Positions 22,801-35,123 of a stretch of 64,000 nt of DNA are shown one piece after another. This stretch comes from Mesostigma viride (taxonomy: Eukaryota; Streptophyta; Mesostigmatophyceae; Mesostigmatales; Mesostigmataceae), in contig RPFO01002315.1 in assembly GCA_009746045.1 (NCBI GenBank), forward strand, positions 21,625 through 85,624, in the 5' to 3' direction. A model generated the notes under the pieces. That model ran no database searches. It saw only the letters and a program-made list of their open reading frames with translations, and was not told where the DNA came from. The translations under genes were made by a program, and so were the position numbers. Each line of letters opens with the position of its first letter. The first letter of the stretch is position 1.

Positions 22801-24181
22801 TGTTATTTGTCTCTCTTTGCATCACAAACCTGCCATGAACACTGCTCATTAGGGCCCGTTGGACCACTATCTGCAGCTGGCTGGATAATCTTATATTAGC
22901 ACCTTGTGCCATCCTTGAATTTATCACGGTGTGCTGGCAAAACGCAGGGGCATGGAACCCCACCCCTACCACAACACAGCGCACATCACCGACGTCTCGG
23001 CCAGCTTTTTTCACATCCTCAACCAGAGCGGCATGGGTGACTATCTGCGGCCCATTGACAAGCTGGCGGCGCTGTGTGCGGCGCTCATCCACGACTTCAA
23101 GCACCCGGGTAGGCAGGCAAAACGCCGAGTATACATCTAGCCGGTATCGGCTGGGGCCCGGCGTGGAGGTATATGTAAAAGCACCCGGGTAGGCACACAC
23201 ATCTTTCACAAGCTCAGTCAGGCTGTGTAATAGAGGTAGCTACAGTGACCGGCAAAGAGGCCGCGTGGTCAGACTCATCAACCCTGAGCATCCCAGGCAT
23301 CATATAGCCGCGCCTGGGCCTCTGGCTTAGAATGAAGGTGAAAACTTTTCTTTGTGATCCCAGCAATTTGGCGCAATCGCGATCGGCCGCACCTGTAGCC
23401 CACCCCATTTCTGCCGCGGCCACCACCACTGCCCCCTTTGAAACATCCGCAACTCTAAGAAGGGTCCGAGCAAGATCTCAAGTAATCGCATCTTTTCGCC
23501 GGTGGAAAAAGGTTTTTTACAAACACGGAAGAAATGGCCCACGTCAAGGCCATAACCATAAATTTGATAGGCTTAAGTTTGATAGATGCTTGAGAGATGG
23601 AGCAAGAGCTCATGTCAAGTAGTGTGCCTGACCCATCATGAAGGGCATGCCACAAAGTCCCAGGTGACAGCGTCTGCCTGGTGCCCTTACTATCGTGACC
23701 ACCGTTACGTCATGACCACCGCCATCATCACCACCACAAAAATGTTGCTGTCATGATCACCACCAGCTTGACGCTGCTGGCGTTGATAGCATTTGATGCA
23801 ATTATTTGCGGCTAATTGCGGCCCATGGGCCTTGGTGCTGGGCAGCACTGCCACCGTTGTCGTTCATCGTCGTACGGCTGATACGTCTGATTGTGTATGC
23901 TGTCAATTGTAGTTATCTCCATTTGTTGTCCTTTTGATTTTTGTTTATTATTCCCACCCAATTTCAAGGTTTGCTGCTGTTGTTTCTGTGCCTCCTCCTC
24001 CTCCTCCTCCTCCTCCTCCTCCTCCTCCTCCTCCTCCTCCTCCTCCTCCTCCTCCTCCTCCTCCTCCTCCTCCTCCTCCTCCTCCTCCTCCTCCTCCTCC
24101 TCCTCCTCCTCCTCCTCCTCCTCCTCCTCCTCCTCCTCCTCCTCCTCCTCCTCCTCCTCCTCCTCCTCCTCCGTCGTTGTT

Positions 24182-24275
<94 letters not shown>

Positions 24276-27200
24276 CCGTCATCATTGTCAACATCATCAT
24301 CACCGTCATCATGGTCAACATTGCCGCCATCATTGCCACCTATGGCTATCTTCTGTACTAAAGCCCTGGTTGAGGCTAGCCTCCTCATCCTCATGTCAGA
24401 TTGCTGGCCATAAATGAGAATCGGTATTCTTCACAAACAGTCCACCTCCCCAGACTAGGTGAGTATTGTATCTGTGCATGGTGTCCCAACAGCGGCAAGT
24501 GGTCTAACAAGTTATGTTCACTCTGATAGTATTTGCGGGCCAGTGGTTTACTATCCTCACCTGGAATCCGGTTGTTCCCATCTGCAGGCGTCAACAACGA
24601 CTTCCTTCAGCGCACGCGGGAGGAGCTGGCGACTGTGTACAACGACCAGTCGCCGCTGGAGAACTACCACCTGGCGGAGGCCTTCCAGCTACTCTACTCC
24701 AATGAGCACTGCAACTTCCTGGACGTAAGCAATGGATAGTGCTGCTGGATGTAACCAGGGTAGCATGGCATCAACTAGTGTGCTCCACCGTATGAAGGGA
24801 AGCAGTGCGGTGGCTTGTAGGTGTTGTTCTCCGGTAGCAGTGTACGAAAATGAATGTTTGCAATGGCAGGCGTATGCATGGATGACCCAATAGATGCTCT
24901 ACTACTATTTTTCCATGTAGTCTTTATCTGGCTCGACAGGGATAGAGGATGCCCTGCGCCAGCTGTCCCTGAAGAATCTGTTAGCTTGATCTATACCTCT
25001 ATAATAGTTTTGTGTTTGCCAATATTGCATTTCTGTTTCCCAGTGGCCCTCGTCAGGATAATGGATGCTACTCTTTCTCCCTACCTGCCCGCCCGCCCGC
25101 CCGCCCGCCCGCCCGCCTGCCCGCCCGCCTCCCGCCACCCCGCCCGCCCGCCTGCCCGCCCTCCCGCCCGCCCGCCCGCCCGCCCGCCCGCCCGCCCGCC
25201 GCCCGCCCGCCCGCCCGCCCGCCCGCCGCCCGCCCGCCCGCCCGCCCGCCCGCCCGCCCGCCCGCTCGCCCGCCCACCCGCCCGCCCGCCTGGTCGTTCG
25301 CCCGCCCGCCCGCCCGCCCGCCCCCGCCCGCCTGCCCGCCCGCCTCCCGCCACACCGCCCGCCCGCCCGCCCGCCTCGCCGCCCGCCCGCCCGCCCCCGC
25401 CCGCCCGCCCGCCCGCCCGCCGCCCGCCGCCCGCCCGCCCGCCCGCCCGCCCCCGCCCGCCCGCCCGCCCGCCCGCCCGCCCGCCCGCCCGCCCGCCCGC
25501 CCGCCCGGCCCGCCCGCTCGCCCGCCCACCCGCCCGCCCGCCTGGTCGTTCGCCCGCCCGCCCGCCCGCCCGCCCGCCCGCCCGCCCGCCCGCCCGCCTG
25601 CCCGCCCGCCTCCCGCCCGCCCGCCCGCCCGCCGCCCGCCTGCCCGCCCGCCCGCCTTCCTGCCTGCCTGCCTACCTGCCTACCTACCTACTTACCTACC
25701 TACCATTACGATTTGTTACGTTCGTTGGCGCACCGACAAGCTGCTGGCAAGACCCTTACAAACCCAGTAGAGTTTAACCCGTGGCTTGGTGGCGGTGCGC
25801 CACGTGCCAGAGCTGTGGCTGGACGAGTGTTCCTAGATTCGACGTTTTCTCCTCTCCGCAAAGCAGCCTTGGCTTCTTCGGTTGCTGTCCACTAAACAAG
25901 TCATGTGGGGAAGAGGCCAATAAGGGGGGGAAAGAGTCCAGGGGGGTGGATGCTGTAAGGTCCGTGAAGCACATTGAAATGTACATTCTCTGTGGCGGCT
26001 TCCTGGGCTTGTGGATTTCATGATAGGTGATTGCATTTTGATTGCTGCTGATTGGGACACATGCCTTCCCCTTGATCCGATCGTGTGGCAGGTGCTGAGC
26101 GAGGAGGACTTCATGGAGGTGCGCCGCATCGTGATCGAGATGGTGCTGGCATCCGACCTCAAGCGCCACTTTGTCGCCCTGGACGTGTTCAAGGCCAGGA
26201 TGTCCCAGGAGCTGCCCTGGGACCCTGAACGGGACTCGGACCGCATCCTGCTGCTGCAGCTGGCGCTCAAGGTGGCCGACATCGGGTGCGTGCGGTGGCG
26301 CTACCTTGGGATTCGGCAGCGGCGTTGTATGACCTTTTCCATGTCGCCCAAGAAGAAAGGGCGCAGTCGCTGTCTGCTACATGGGTGATAGAGCTAGGCA
26401 CGCTGGTTGCGGATGCCGGGTTGACAAGTGGAAACTGTGTGTGCCCACCTGCTGTGATATGTGCTGGTGTTGTGGGACCCTGCAGGCACACCGCCAAGCC
26501 GCTGAAGGTCCACCAGGAGTGGACACAGCGCGCGTGTGAAGAGTTCTACCGGCAGGGAGGTGGGTACATATAAAGCTGTCACCGGTGGATATCGTGTTGG
26601 GGACTCATGCAGCTTTCGCCTTGGTTCCCACACATTGGGATGTTCATGCAAGCGGAGGCGGTAGTGGGCATGACAAGCCAAGCTGCGCATACATATATTG
26701 TTAGCCTGCCATAGTCGTAACATGCAAGGCTACTGATGTCCAACTCCATTCATCTCTATCATCCTGTGCGAGTCGTCGAACCTGGATACGATATAGGCAG
26801 GCTTCAGCTTCCAGCATCCGGATGATCCAGATTTCCGGCCGGCACTGGTTGTCTCATTTACATAGCGCGTGGTTGGTTGGCGAGTCTCCCACCTTTGATG
26901 CTTTGATTGGTGGACGATGGTTAACAGTGGCTGCTTCACGTGCTTCATGTTCTCATACATGTGGAGACAAGGGGAGTCGTGTGCCGTTTTCAGAATTACA
27001 GCCTAATAGTAAGTCATATAGCAGTTTGCGCATGGTTATTCGATGACATTAGCCGCACGCTTGCCTGCCTGTACACAATAACCTTTGCCACGTTTTGTTG
27101 GCCAGTTTCCAGTGCTCGGCCGCTCCTGGATTTTCCCTTTTTCCAAGAGTCGACCCTGTTGGGCAGGTTGGCGGAATATGCCGCTCGTACAGTGACATCT

Positions 27201-30200
27201 GGGGGATACATGCATGGAGTGCTGATGGTCATGGCCTTTGCTGCGTGCCCCCAGGCCATGTACTTTCTGTGCATCCCTGAAACTGCCAACGTGCCCTTGT
27301 CTACATGGTCTATAAATATCCCTTTGAGCAGACATGGAGCGGGAGCTCAGCCTGCGGATGTCCCCCTTCATGGACCGGCACAACAACAACGTGCCTCGCT
27401 CGCAGGTGCGTGGGCAGGTCTGGGTACAACTACCACTAGAGCATATGTAAGAATCGTACGTCCCCCCCTTCATGGACGGCTTCAACAACAACGTGCCGTG
27501 CTCGCAAGTGGGTCGTCTAGAAGTGACAAGGATGCAGGCAATATGGCAATACAAAAGAATAATGCCTCCCATGGACTGGAATGACAACAACGTGCCCCAG
27601 TCACAGGTGGGTAATTTCTCCTTACAAATGCGCTCTCACTTGGTGCTGATGTTCATGCACCAAAGTGGCTAAAAAATATATTTGCGAATAAAGCCCAAGT
27701 CACACCTGGATTAACCAACATTTGACGAGGAAAAACTTGCCAGCTTGGTTTGCTAGTTTTTCAGGGTACCGCACGAGGCGCCTCCTGCAAAGCGTTCAGA
27801 GGCTTTATGGAGCGCACCCTGTGCGCACGCAGTAACACATAGATGCAGGCCAAGGTGAAGTATTTTTTCAGCCCTTCACGGCGGTTATGTCGAAATCTTT
27901 TGTTCGCAATCCGTGTTTGGCCGCTACGGTAACTGTTTCTTAGTTAAAAGGTAATCTCTTCGTTATGCCCTGATCGCATCATGTCAGCTCTGCTCCAAGT
28001 GGTACTACATTCTCGTCGCTCCCCCTCTAAGCCACGGTCCATCCCGTACGATTCTCATTTCTCAAGGGTCAAGTGCTGATGTCCTCTTTGCCCTCGCGTC
28101 CTCCTCCCCTGCCCCCCCGCCTCCCGCACTCTTCCACTTATTCGGCCATCATCGTTGTTGCTCCCATCACAAATGGCGGCCACGTTACTTGCCATCCTTG
28201 CGTCGGTAACGCGGCCCTCCTCTCATCCCCAACAGCTGGGTAAGTAACAAGGTAGATTGCGGGCAGCTGGGGAGCAGGGGAGTAGGGGAGCAGGGGCAAT
28301 GATTCCCTCCGGCATGGGTCGTGGCATGGCACATGTTTTTTGACATGCCAAGTCTGGGTGGCAACAGATGATAGACTTCCAACGGTATGCCAACGCTTCT
28401 TCGGGTCTTAAGAAGGGTTTCACTGGGGAAAGTCGTGCCTGGATGCCTGCAGGGCATCCAGGAATGTCCTTAAAAAAGGGCTCAGTCACCAATGAATAGA
28501 ACATGGACCCTAGTCTGTCACATGTGTGCTGGCTGCAAGTGTGTCTCCGAGGTAGGCAAGTCGGGGTTCGTATATCAGATTATCAGTGGCATGTCTTGTC
28601 CTGGGCTTGAGGATTCTCCGCCTATGGATTCTGCAAACATAACGACATGGCGTGAGGCATAGGCACACGGGCACGGATGCTGACAGGGTGTTGCGAGGTG
28701 GCAACTGTCATGAATGCTCGCTGATCAACATTACTGCCACTTCTTTATTATTACTGTTCTTCTTGTTGTTGATGTTAAAAGTTGTATTGTTATCTTCCAG
28801 CCCATAAATATGGGCACGCGAGAATGATGTGCTTTTGCCTGGACATGGCTTGGCTTCTTCTTTTGTGTGTGCCAGATATTGTTGAACTTGCCCACGTTTC
28901 AGGCATCAGCACCCGGGCAACCCAGTGACGTATGACTCGTAGGGGATGCAGTGTGTAAGCATTCCTGGTACTTTGTGCCTGGGCGAGCCTCAGAAACACT
29001 GGGCAATACATAACATATCGTATGGGCAATAACCACCTTGGGTGGTCATGGCGCACAGCCACAGGTTCCCTCCATGGACAAAGCCGCTATCGAACCCCTC
29101 CATTTGCGGGTCTTTGACGAAGCCAGAAATGCGGACCACGCGTGTGGAGGATGCTCCCAACTTGATTGGTCCACACCTAACTCCATTGGCCCACTTGCCA
29201 GCCACCATTATCTCTGTGCTCTTAGGTAGGATTAGACTATCGTAACATACCACACAACAGGCCCACTTTACAATCACAGGGGGGCGCAGAGCCATCACCA
29301 CCAGCAAGTTTATCAGCTTGGCAGGCCCCGACCGGCTGTCCAAGAAGTGCCAGCTGGAAATGGGATGTCAATGACTGTTCATCTTGATGTCAATGGTGAT
29401 GAGATATGATGAGTACCTCTCTCTCTGGTCGTCATGGCACCTTGGACACTTCATGTTTACACGGCTCCTCATGGGCTGACGCCCTGCCGTGGCCATCTTG
29501 TTTCGCTCGTTTTGGCTTGCGTGCCATGCTCATGAAACATGCGCAGGCTTCTTCCAATTCGTAGCAAAGCCTCTCGTGGATGCGTGGGTCAAGGTGAGTG
29601 GGCGAAGCATGACAGATTACTTGCCCCTTCGGAGCACCTTCCCCTATGCGTGCTCACGTGTATGGGCACCCCACTTCCTCTGTATGCAAACCATGCCCAT
29701 TCCCACCCCATGACCCATGCCCACCCCACCCCAGTCCCAGATTCCCGCCAACCGTACAACCTTTTCTTCACCGTGATTGTCGACGCCCATTCCCTTTTCC
29801 TTTCCCTCTTTGCTAGTTCTTTGGGGGCCGGCGCCTAGGCAACCCCGTTTCGCATGTACTTTACCTGCACCGCGGCCCAGCTCGAGAATCTAAATCTTTG
29901 CCATCGGGCTAGCATACCTTGTTACGCTCTCAGTGCTACCAAACTGGTTGCCTGTACTCCCACACATTTGCCCACATTCACGTGCTCAGCCGGTGGATTA
30001 TGCACCGCCACCATAGTTTGCTTCTCAGCATAGTTCATGTATTCCATGTCAGTACCTGCTGGTTGCGAAGTCACCATCTGCACCTCTGTTTGGCAGGGTC
30101 TGCTGGCCAATTCTGACCAAGAACCTTGGACGATGTAGGGTACGAGAATTTGGGGGTTCCATAATCTCAGTAAATCTCACGCACGAGCTGGCAGCCACCA

Positions 30201-30845
30201 CCAACCAATCTGAAAACGGGGTGATGCACTAGGTTTCGTGCCTTCTGCGGGCACATGTACAGCAGAACCTAGCTGCCGGGTTGTCTAGACCACCTTAGGC
30301 TTTGATCGTTTTGTGAAATGTCGGCGTAGCATAACGTTAGTTCATGGGCGGCGCCATCAATTGGTCATCATGCACACGTCTTTGCCATGCGAGAAAACAT
30401 CGGCATCCGCCACAACCGTTGCACCAAGCCCGGAGCCAGCTTGCAGTGTCGGGGCAAACAGGGTTTTTCAACGGACAATGCACAGTGCGAAATTTTTCCA
30501 AGAAGAATGGCTAGGTTGTGCGCCATTTTACTTGTTCCCTCCCTTGATATATTCCCTATGTCAGGGGTCAACTGTGCGCAAGATAAGACCTATACCTATA
30601 AGATAAGTTGGCCTCCCTTTCTCTGCTGTAGCAACCCGCCATCTTCTCTATTGCAACCCGGCACTTTCTTCACTACGCAACACAAACAACGGGATCCCAT
30701 GCGCTGCTTCGGTGTTGCAATGCTGCGATTGGCTTGTCTCTTGCAGTCATTCCCAAGGTCCGCCCACCTCCTGTCCCACATGTCGGCGAACATTGAGCAC
30801 TGGCGACGGGAGTCACAGTGGGGGCCGAGCACCAACTCGTGCTGA
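10900..30845 (+). CDS. Receptor-type 3',5'-cyclic-nucleotide phosphodiesterase (TM, dCache-like, TM, PDEase_I), 12 exons
   Basis: Exons: 10900-11190, 14530-14956, 15459-15750, 16474-16798, 19309-20471, 22948-23108, 24588-24724, 26092-26285, 26486-26559, 27332-27409 (or a tandem alternative), 29547-29593, 30747-30845. Phases match throughout, giving about 1095 residues. Residues 48-67 form TM1. An extracytoplasmic sensor-like domain follows (about 70-400, dCache-like by layout), then TM2 (about 403-425, core [17 protein letters not shown]), a Ser/Pro-rich linker, and the catalytic domain from about 785. Catalytic motifs are YHNTAH, HDFKHPG and ADIGHTAKP (metal ligands) and SQVGF (nucleotide-binding Gln). 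The enzyme would hydrolyse cAMP and/or cGMP in the cytosol under control of an external ligand. Exon 3's acceptor and the start codon are the weakest calls; the catalytic exons are secure. Cyclic-nucleotide preference cannot be read. Confidence 0.85.
11383..13082. repeat. Compound tetranucleotide array (CCTC)n/(ACTC)n/(GCTC)n, apparently an insertion
   Basis: About 1.7 kb of CCTC blocks alternates with ACTC and some GCTC in the first PDE intron. It is bounded by near-identical 13-mers ACCACGATTGCAT (11370-11382) and ACCGCGATTGCAT (13083-13095), which look like a target-site duplication. It begins with a non-repetitive lead GCCTTCAGTGCATGTTC. The reading frames across it are artefacts. Confidence 0.9.
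13829..14292. repeat. (CCCCT)n/(CCCT)n pyrimidine array
   Basis: About 460 bp of pure C/T pentamers and tetramers in the same PDE intron, forming a homopurine/homopyrimidine tract that could adopt triplex structure. Confidence 0.95.
14365..14457. repeat. 11-bp tandem repeat CCTCCAACCCA
   Basis: About eight imperfect units lie just upstream of the second PDE exon, probably serving as its extended polypyrimidine-rich region. Confidence 0.75.
17178..18258. repeat. 62-bp minisatellite, about 17-18 copies
   Basis: The unit contains TTGATCCCGGCTCGTCATAG, then GACGCGTATGTGGTAGG. Copies differ at only a few positions (G/A in TGTGGTAG, GTGTGCTAT versus GTGTCCTAT). It lies in the PDE intron between TM2 and the linker exon (16799-19308). 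Confidence 0.97.
18672..18943. repeat. 34-bp minisatellite, eight copies
   Basis: The unit contains CCTCCAATTCTAAAATAAGA followed by TAAATGTACACACA. One copy carries AAGTGAAC in place of AAATGTAC. Same PDE intron as the 62-bp array. Confidence 0.97.
19309..20471 (+). CDS. PDE exon 5: juxtamembrane segment, Ser-rich linker and start of the catalytic domain
   Basis: This is the longest exon of the receptor PDE (387 residues). It opens with a helical segment ([17 protein letters not shown]) right after TM2 and passes through a low-complexity Ser/Arg/Gln linker with [14 protein letters not shown]. It ends in the first catalytic helices ([28 protein letters not shown]), which match the canonical start of class I PDE domains. 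Acceptor CTGCAG is at 19303-19308; the donor AG|GTGGGT is at 20471. The linker probably holds regulatory phosphosites (inference). Confidence 0.85.
21069..21893. repeat. 58-bp minisatellite with a CRE palindrome (TGACGTCA) in 13 of 14 units
   Basis: The unit is about GACATATAGCGCACATACTC, AGCAGTACTTG, TGACGTCA, GATAAGGCTACATTAGTTA. One unit has TGAAGTCA instead. It lies in the intron between the linker exon (ends 20471) and the first metal-binding exon (22948) of the phosphodiesterase gene. TGACGTCA is the classical binding palindrome for CREB/ATF- and TGA-type bZIP factors. Confidence 0.95.
22534..22674. repeat. 47-bp tandem repeat, three copies
   Basis: Units start at about 22534, 22581 and 22628 with TGTTGTCTTGGTCCGTC and include CCATTCATGGGTG. 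The third is slightly diverged. They lie in the same PDE intron as the CRE minisatellite. Confidence 0.85.
23991..24276. repeat. (CTC)n followed by (ATC)n trinucleotide arrays
   Basis: About 180 bp of pure CTC is followed by a short spacer and then about 95 bp of ATC, with interrupted ATC units to 24320. It lies in the intron before the PDE exon at 24588. Confidence 0.97.
25085..25700. repeat. (CCCG)n tetranucleotide array with internal higher-order duplication
   Basis: About 600 bp of GCCC units occurs in a PDE intron. Two larger segments containing GCTCGCCCGCCCACCCG and CTGGTCGTTCG recur about 250 bp apart, so the array grew partly by segmental duplication. It grades into CCTG and CCTA units at the right end. 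Confidence 0.95.
26740..26900. repeat. Dispersed repeat, copy 2
   Basis: Diverged counterpart of 10467-10640, located in the PDE intron after the exon ending at 26559. Confidence 0.4.
27332..27611 (+). CDS. Tandemly triplicated PDE exon around the invariant glutamine
   Basis: Copy A (27332-27409) reads [26 protein letters not shown]. Copies B (about 27445-27508) and C (about 27559-27608) repeat only the second half: [17 protein letters not shown] and [16 protein letters not shown]. All three can supply a phase-1 end compatible with the next exon ([14 protein letters not shown]). Only C offers a good donor (G|GTAATT) and yields the canonical SQVGF. A needs the donor C|GTGGGC and would give SQVRF. 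B and C both begin after AG|AAT. They could be mutually exclusive exons or decaying duplicates. Confidence 0.6.
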
Positions 30846-31368
30846 TCCACCTGGGCCGCACATGCATGCACGCCTGCTGGTGGCGGCACCTTAATTCCTC
30901 AAGCCCCCGGCATACACTGCGGTACTAGTGTGTCCCGGCTGCACCTTTTTTCTTCAAGTTTTATTGCGATCGGCACAAGGTCGGCAGAGGTGCAAGATAG
31001 CAGAAGTTGACACATGCTCAATTCTTGCATGCGCCACTTATGGAACCACTGATGCCGTGACGCTGACAGTCAGAAGCTGCTGTAGAAACACAGACAGCTC
31101 TGTACTGCTACGACATGGGGTGCAGTGTGCTTATAGTAAATTAGTAGTTGTCGCCAGCAGCAAAAGCATGAAGGCATCCAAGCTGCCTTGTGTGACATGG
31201 AGTCTATTATTTGGTGTACAGCAAGGCATTCCGCGTCACAGCTGTCAAGCTAGCCGTCAGCTGCGGTCAGCTGGGCCTGCGTTTGTCTGTGTCATGCCCT
31301 GTTGAAGTTTTCCCACATGCAAACCTGACCTTTCATTACTGGTCATGCATAAGTAAGAAAGTAAGTAC

Positions 31369-31779
31369 TTGCGTGTCATGCGCATGGGCATGCCACGGAG
31401 CGACATTCTTACCCCCATGGCACTCACTGGTGAGCTGCGGATGTCGGTTGTCCGCCTTCCCCGCGCGCGGGGTAAGGCTGGCCCGGCTCCCCTGCTCCGC
31501 ACCTTTGATTACATGGCGGATAAGCTGTTGTTTCTTGAATGCCGCAAGAAGCTCGCGGGGACTTCCTACATGCTGGACGACGACTTGACCCTGGCGCAGG
31601 AACAACGGCGACGGGAGCTATGGCTGACCTACCTCCAGCTCCAGCAGACCGCAGGGGGGAAGCCGGTATACCGGCTGGAGGGGCCGGGGCGGTCATCCAC
31701 GTCGACCACAAGCCCTGGCAGGCGCCCCCTGCCACCCCAGCAACCCAGCCTAGGGAATACATCGAGTAGTGTAGACTAG
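31369..31779 (+). pseudogene. LINE ORF1-like C-terminal fragment
   Basis: The open frame of about 137 codons includes RTFDYMADKLLFLECRKKL, then DDDLTLAQEQRRREL and a Gly-rich end. This order (an RRM-like strand, basic helix, 'D-L-x(n)-R-R-E-L-W') resembles the C-terminal domain of ORF1 proteins of L1-type non-LTR retrotransposons. It has no convincing start and no adjacent RT. It follows a motif (AAGTAAGTACTTGCGTGTCA, then GCATGCCACGG) that recurs near 32384 and, more diverged, beside the array at 7660. Confidence 0.45.
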
Positions 31780-32500
31780 TCAGGCTTAGCTTAGCACGTG
31801 GCCCACGCCTATGCGCATGTGCGCCTATGATGGGACTCCCAACGGATGATGCATTAAGAATTTAGCCAAGCTTTGCCTTTGTGCACAGAGAGCTACTCTC
31901 TGCTGATCGGAAGCCATGCCCTAGCCATTGTTTAGCCATGATGATCTTCCACCCTATGAAGTGAGACAACTATGTCCCTATGTCCGCACCTTAGATGTTG
32001 GAATACATAGTGGTGCAGGTGCACTTTGTGCACCCAGAGCAGGTGTAGTTGACACCCTACCCTTGCAGGAAGTAGCCTAATTAAATGTATTAAAAGCCAT
32101 ATGCCCCTTATCAGGGATATGTGCTACATGTACTCCCAACGGAGATATGTTCCAATTTAATTTAATTTAATGCCACGGTGTACTATGCTAATTAATCTCA
32201 TTAGAAAATTAATAATTACATTATTTTGGTCATGCATACGTACTGTTTAGGGGTTAGGGGTTAGGCCGGGGTTAGCGGTTAGGGTTGTCTAACTTAATAC
32301 CGTTAATTACACCATTGGCTTAGTTTCGTGAAATGGGTCCAACGCTCATCTTCCACCCCCCGCCTCTTCGCACTCCCTAGCTAAGAAAGTAAGTACTTGT
32401 GTGTCATGTACATGGGCATGCCACTGAGTACTATGCTAATCTCATTACAAAGTAATTACACGAAAGTTCAAATATCGTTTGCATCATGCCCCAACCATGA
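31780..32500. other. Non-coding AT-rich stretch with telomere-like motif
   Basis: No gene is visible. It contains TTAATTTAATTTAATG (32155-32172), a short G-rich series GGGGTTAGGGGTTAGG (32249-32290) resembling degenerate telomeric repeats, and at 32384-32430 a second copy of the motif that precedes the LINE ORF1 fragment. Confidence 0.5.
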
Positions 32501-32899
32501 AGTCACTAGAGGGGGATGTAATCCTCATCTGAGTTGTCCTCTACTGTAATGGCAGACGAGGCGGTAGTGTAGCGGCTGTCCTCGATCGGGGGCAATACGT
32601 ACCTCCACCTGCGGTCTTCTACCTTGCCTTCTAGCAATGGGCCATGGGGAGAAAACGTACAGGAGAATGCCCCTCAGGAAGGTGCTTATCGCACCGACGG
32701 CAGCCCATTTAATTCTCCTTGTCTGCAATGCGGGCGCAGAGTAGAGATAATCCCAGAAGCCCCGCATCCTCAAGCAATTGTGTCACATAGGTCCGGGTCG
32801 CGACGCGTCAGTGCGGGGTGCGCGCAAGTTTGCCAGTGGGTTGCGATCGCCGGGACAACGGGCCGGACCCTGCCATAGGAGGAGGTGCACTACCTGGTT

Positions 32900-33465
32900 G
32901 GCCAGTCCTAAGCCCGGCCGCCGGCAGGGCTCACATGTCGGTATTCACCTGGTCTGTGCTGGCATGCAATCTTGATGGCCGGCAAAGAGGATCGAGGCAG
33001 CGATGTCGGATGGTATATGGGTGACAAGAGCTAGGGAGCTCGTAGTAGAGCTCGGCGTGGGTGTGGCGCTCTTTGTAGCGGATGCAGCGGATGTTATCCG
33101 GAGCATTCGAGTGACAGTGCCGTCAAGCTGCTTGCTCAGCGCCTGGTCCAAGGTACGTCCAAGTCTCGCAGCCGTAAAGGATGACGCCGACGACAAGGGC
33201 CTTGAACAGAATGCGCTTGCGCCGCTCACTCAGGTAGCGACATGTCGATTGATCAGAACCTGTCGAGGCGGCGGCCGGATCGAGGGCTGCCCAGGCCTGC
33301 ATGGCCAATGCGGGTGTTGATGTTGTCGGCCGTGGAGGGGAGCCAGCTGCCAAGGAGCTTGAAGCGAGTCGCCGGGGGGGCGGGGCTGCCGCCCAGCATG
33401 GGAGGAGGGTGGGTGGGGTGGTCCCGGAGCAGGGAAGCCGATGCCGGCGACAGGCCATGACCTCC
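32900..33465 (-). pseudogene. Non-LTR retrotransposon RT C-terminal fragment
   Basis: Minus-strand frames contain INTRIGHAG-like residues, then RYLSERRKRILFKALVVGVI and LYGCETWTYL, followed in another frame by LDGTVTRMLRIT and a run ending ILFAGH. This is the usual order in the region downstream of the RT palm in many LINE ORF2 proteins (LYGCETWT, then RRMLRI, then AGH). Frames shift at least twice, so it is dead. It is a 5'-truncated remnant; the clade cannot be set. Confidence 0.6.
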
Positions 33466-34620
33466 GCTTTCTAGCTGATCATAAGTCCCACCGGCTGCCC
33501 GCGCTTCCAGTGATCAACAAGCTATCTAGCCAGAGGGGAGGGGGGGGGGGGGGGGAGGTGACCCCCCCCGCCCCTTCGTGGTGGCGCGTGGGGGACATTG
33601 TGACGGGGTTCAATGGTCGGGCAGTCGTCGTACAACGGTTGCATTGTCGGTGGGGTGCATACTCGTGACCTGGTAGCGGTAGGTGGCCGGAACTCATGTG
33701 GTTGAGGAGACGGGGTGGCTGGCGCGAGTGGGACGTGCTCGCTAGGTGGTTCAGTAGGTGTTTTGCTGTGTTGGTGTGCAAGGATAAGTGTAGGTAATAC
33801 GGAAGGACCCGTGGTAGCTTCAAGTAGGACTGTCAGTTGAAGGGGGCTCAAGTGGGATGGTCGGGTGGGTCATATCGTAATAATGCTCTGGCCTGCGCTG
33901 GTTGTCTTCTTGGTATGGTTTGGGGGAGTATGAGGCCTGTACGAGTTATACGGTGTTGTGGGGGACCTTGGTGCGGGGGCGAGATCGAGTGGTCCGGAGT
34001 CACTAATCGAGGAGGGGATGGATATCGGCATGTGGATGTCTGTAACGCATATTTGCGGGTGCCGGGGGCGGGGATGGAACAAGCAGGGGAGTGGGGCGAG
34101 TGGGAGCTGGCGGGGTGGAGGGTGCTGGCAATTTGTGGCGGGATGGTTGGAGCCTTGGAGGCGCAAGAACTGCACACCTAAGTGCAAGAGAAACTGCTTG
34201 CATAGCAACATTGGACCAGCTGCTCCAAGAACCGTCATTTATACCGCCTCAGCATGCAACAACCAACACCAACAGACAATCCGACATTGACTTAGCAAGG
34301 TCGATGTGACACCAAGTCCATTGGAGACCCCGATGTAATTTCAGGTGGTTCCTAGATATATCAAGGAGATATAGTCCAACAATTACCTCTTTCTTTATGT
34401 ATTCCATTTTTGTTTTTGTTATTATCATAATACTCTTTCCTTTGTCTTTATTTATTATTGTTATTATTGTTATTATTACCATATTCTTTTCTTTTTTCTA
34501 TTCATTCTTTTAGTTTCTTAGTCCCTTTGTAATGTATACTTTTTGCCTTTTCTTTTAGCCCCTTCGTGTATGTATGTGTGTATGCTTTCTTCCCTCTTCT
34601 CCTTCTTAAATTTGGTTGTT

Positions 34621-35123
<503 letters not shown>

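Noticed and set aside
32249-32290. Possible interstitial telomere (GGGGTTAGGGGTTAGG)
   Set aside because: Only a handful of irregular units, too few to call a telomeric array.
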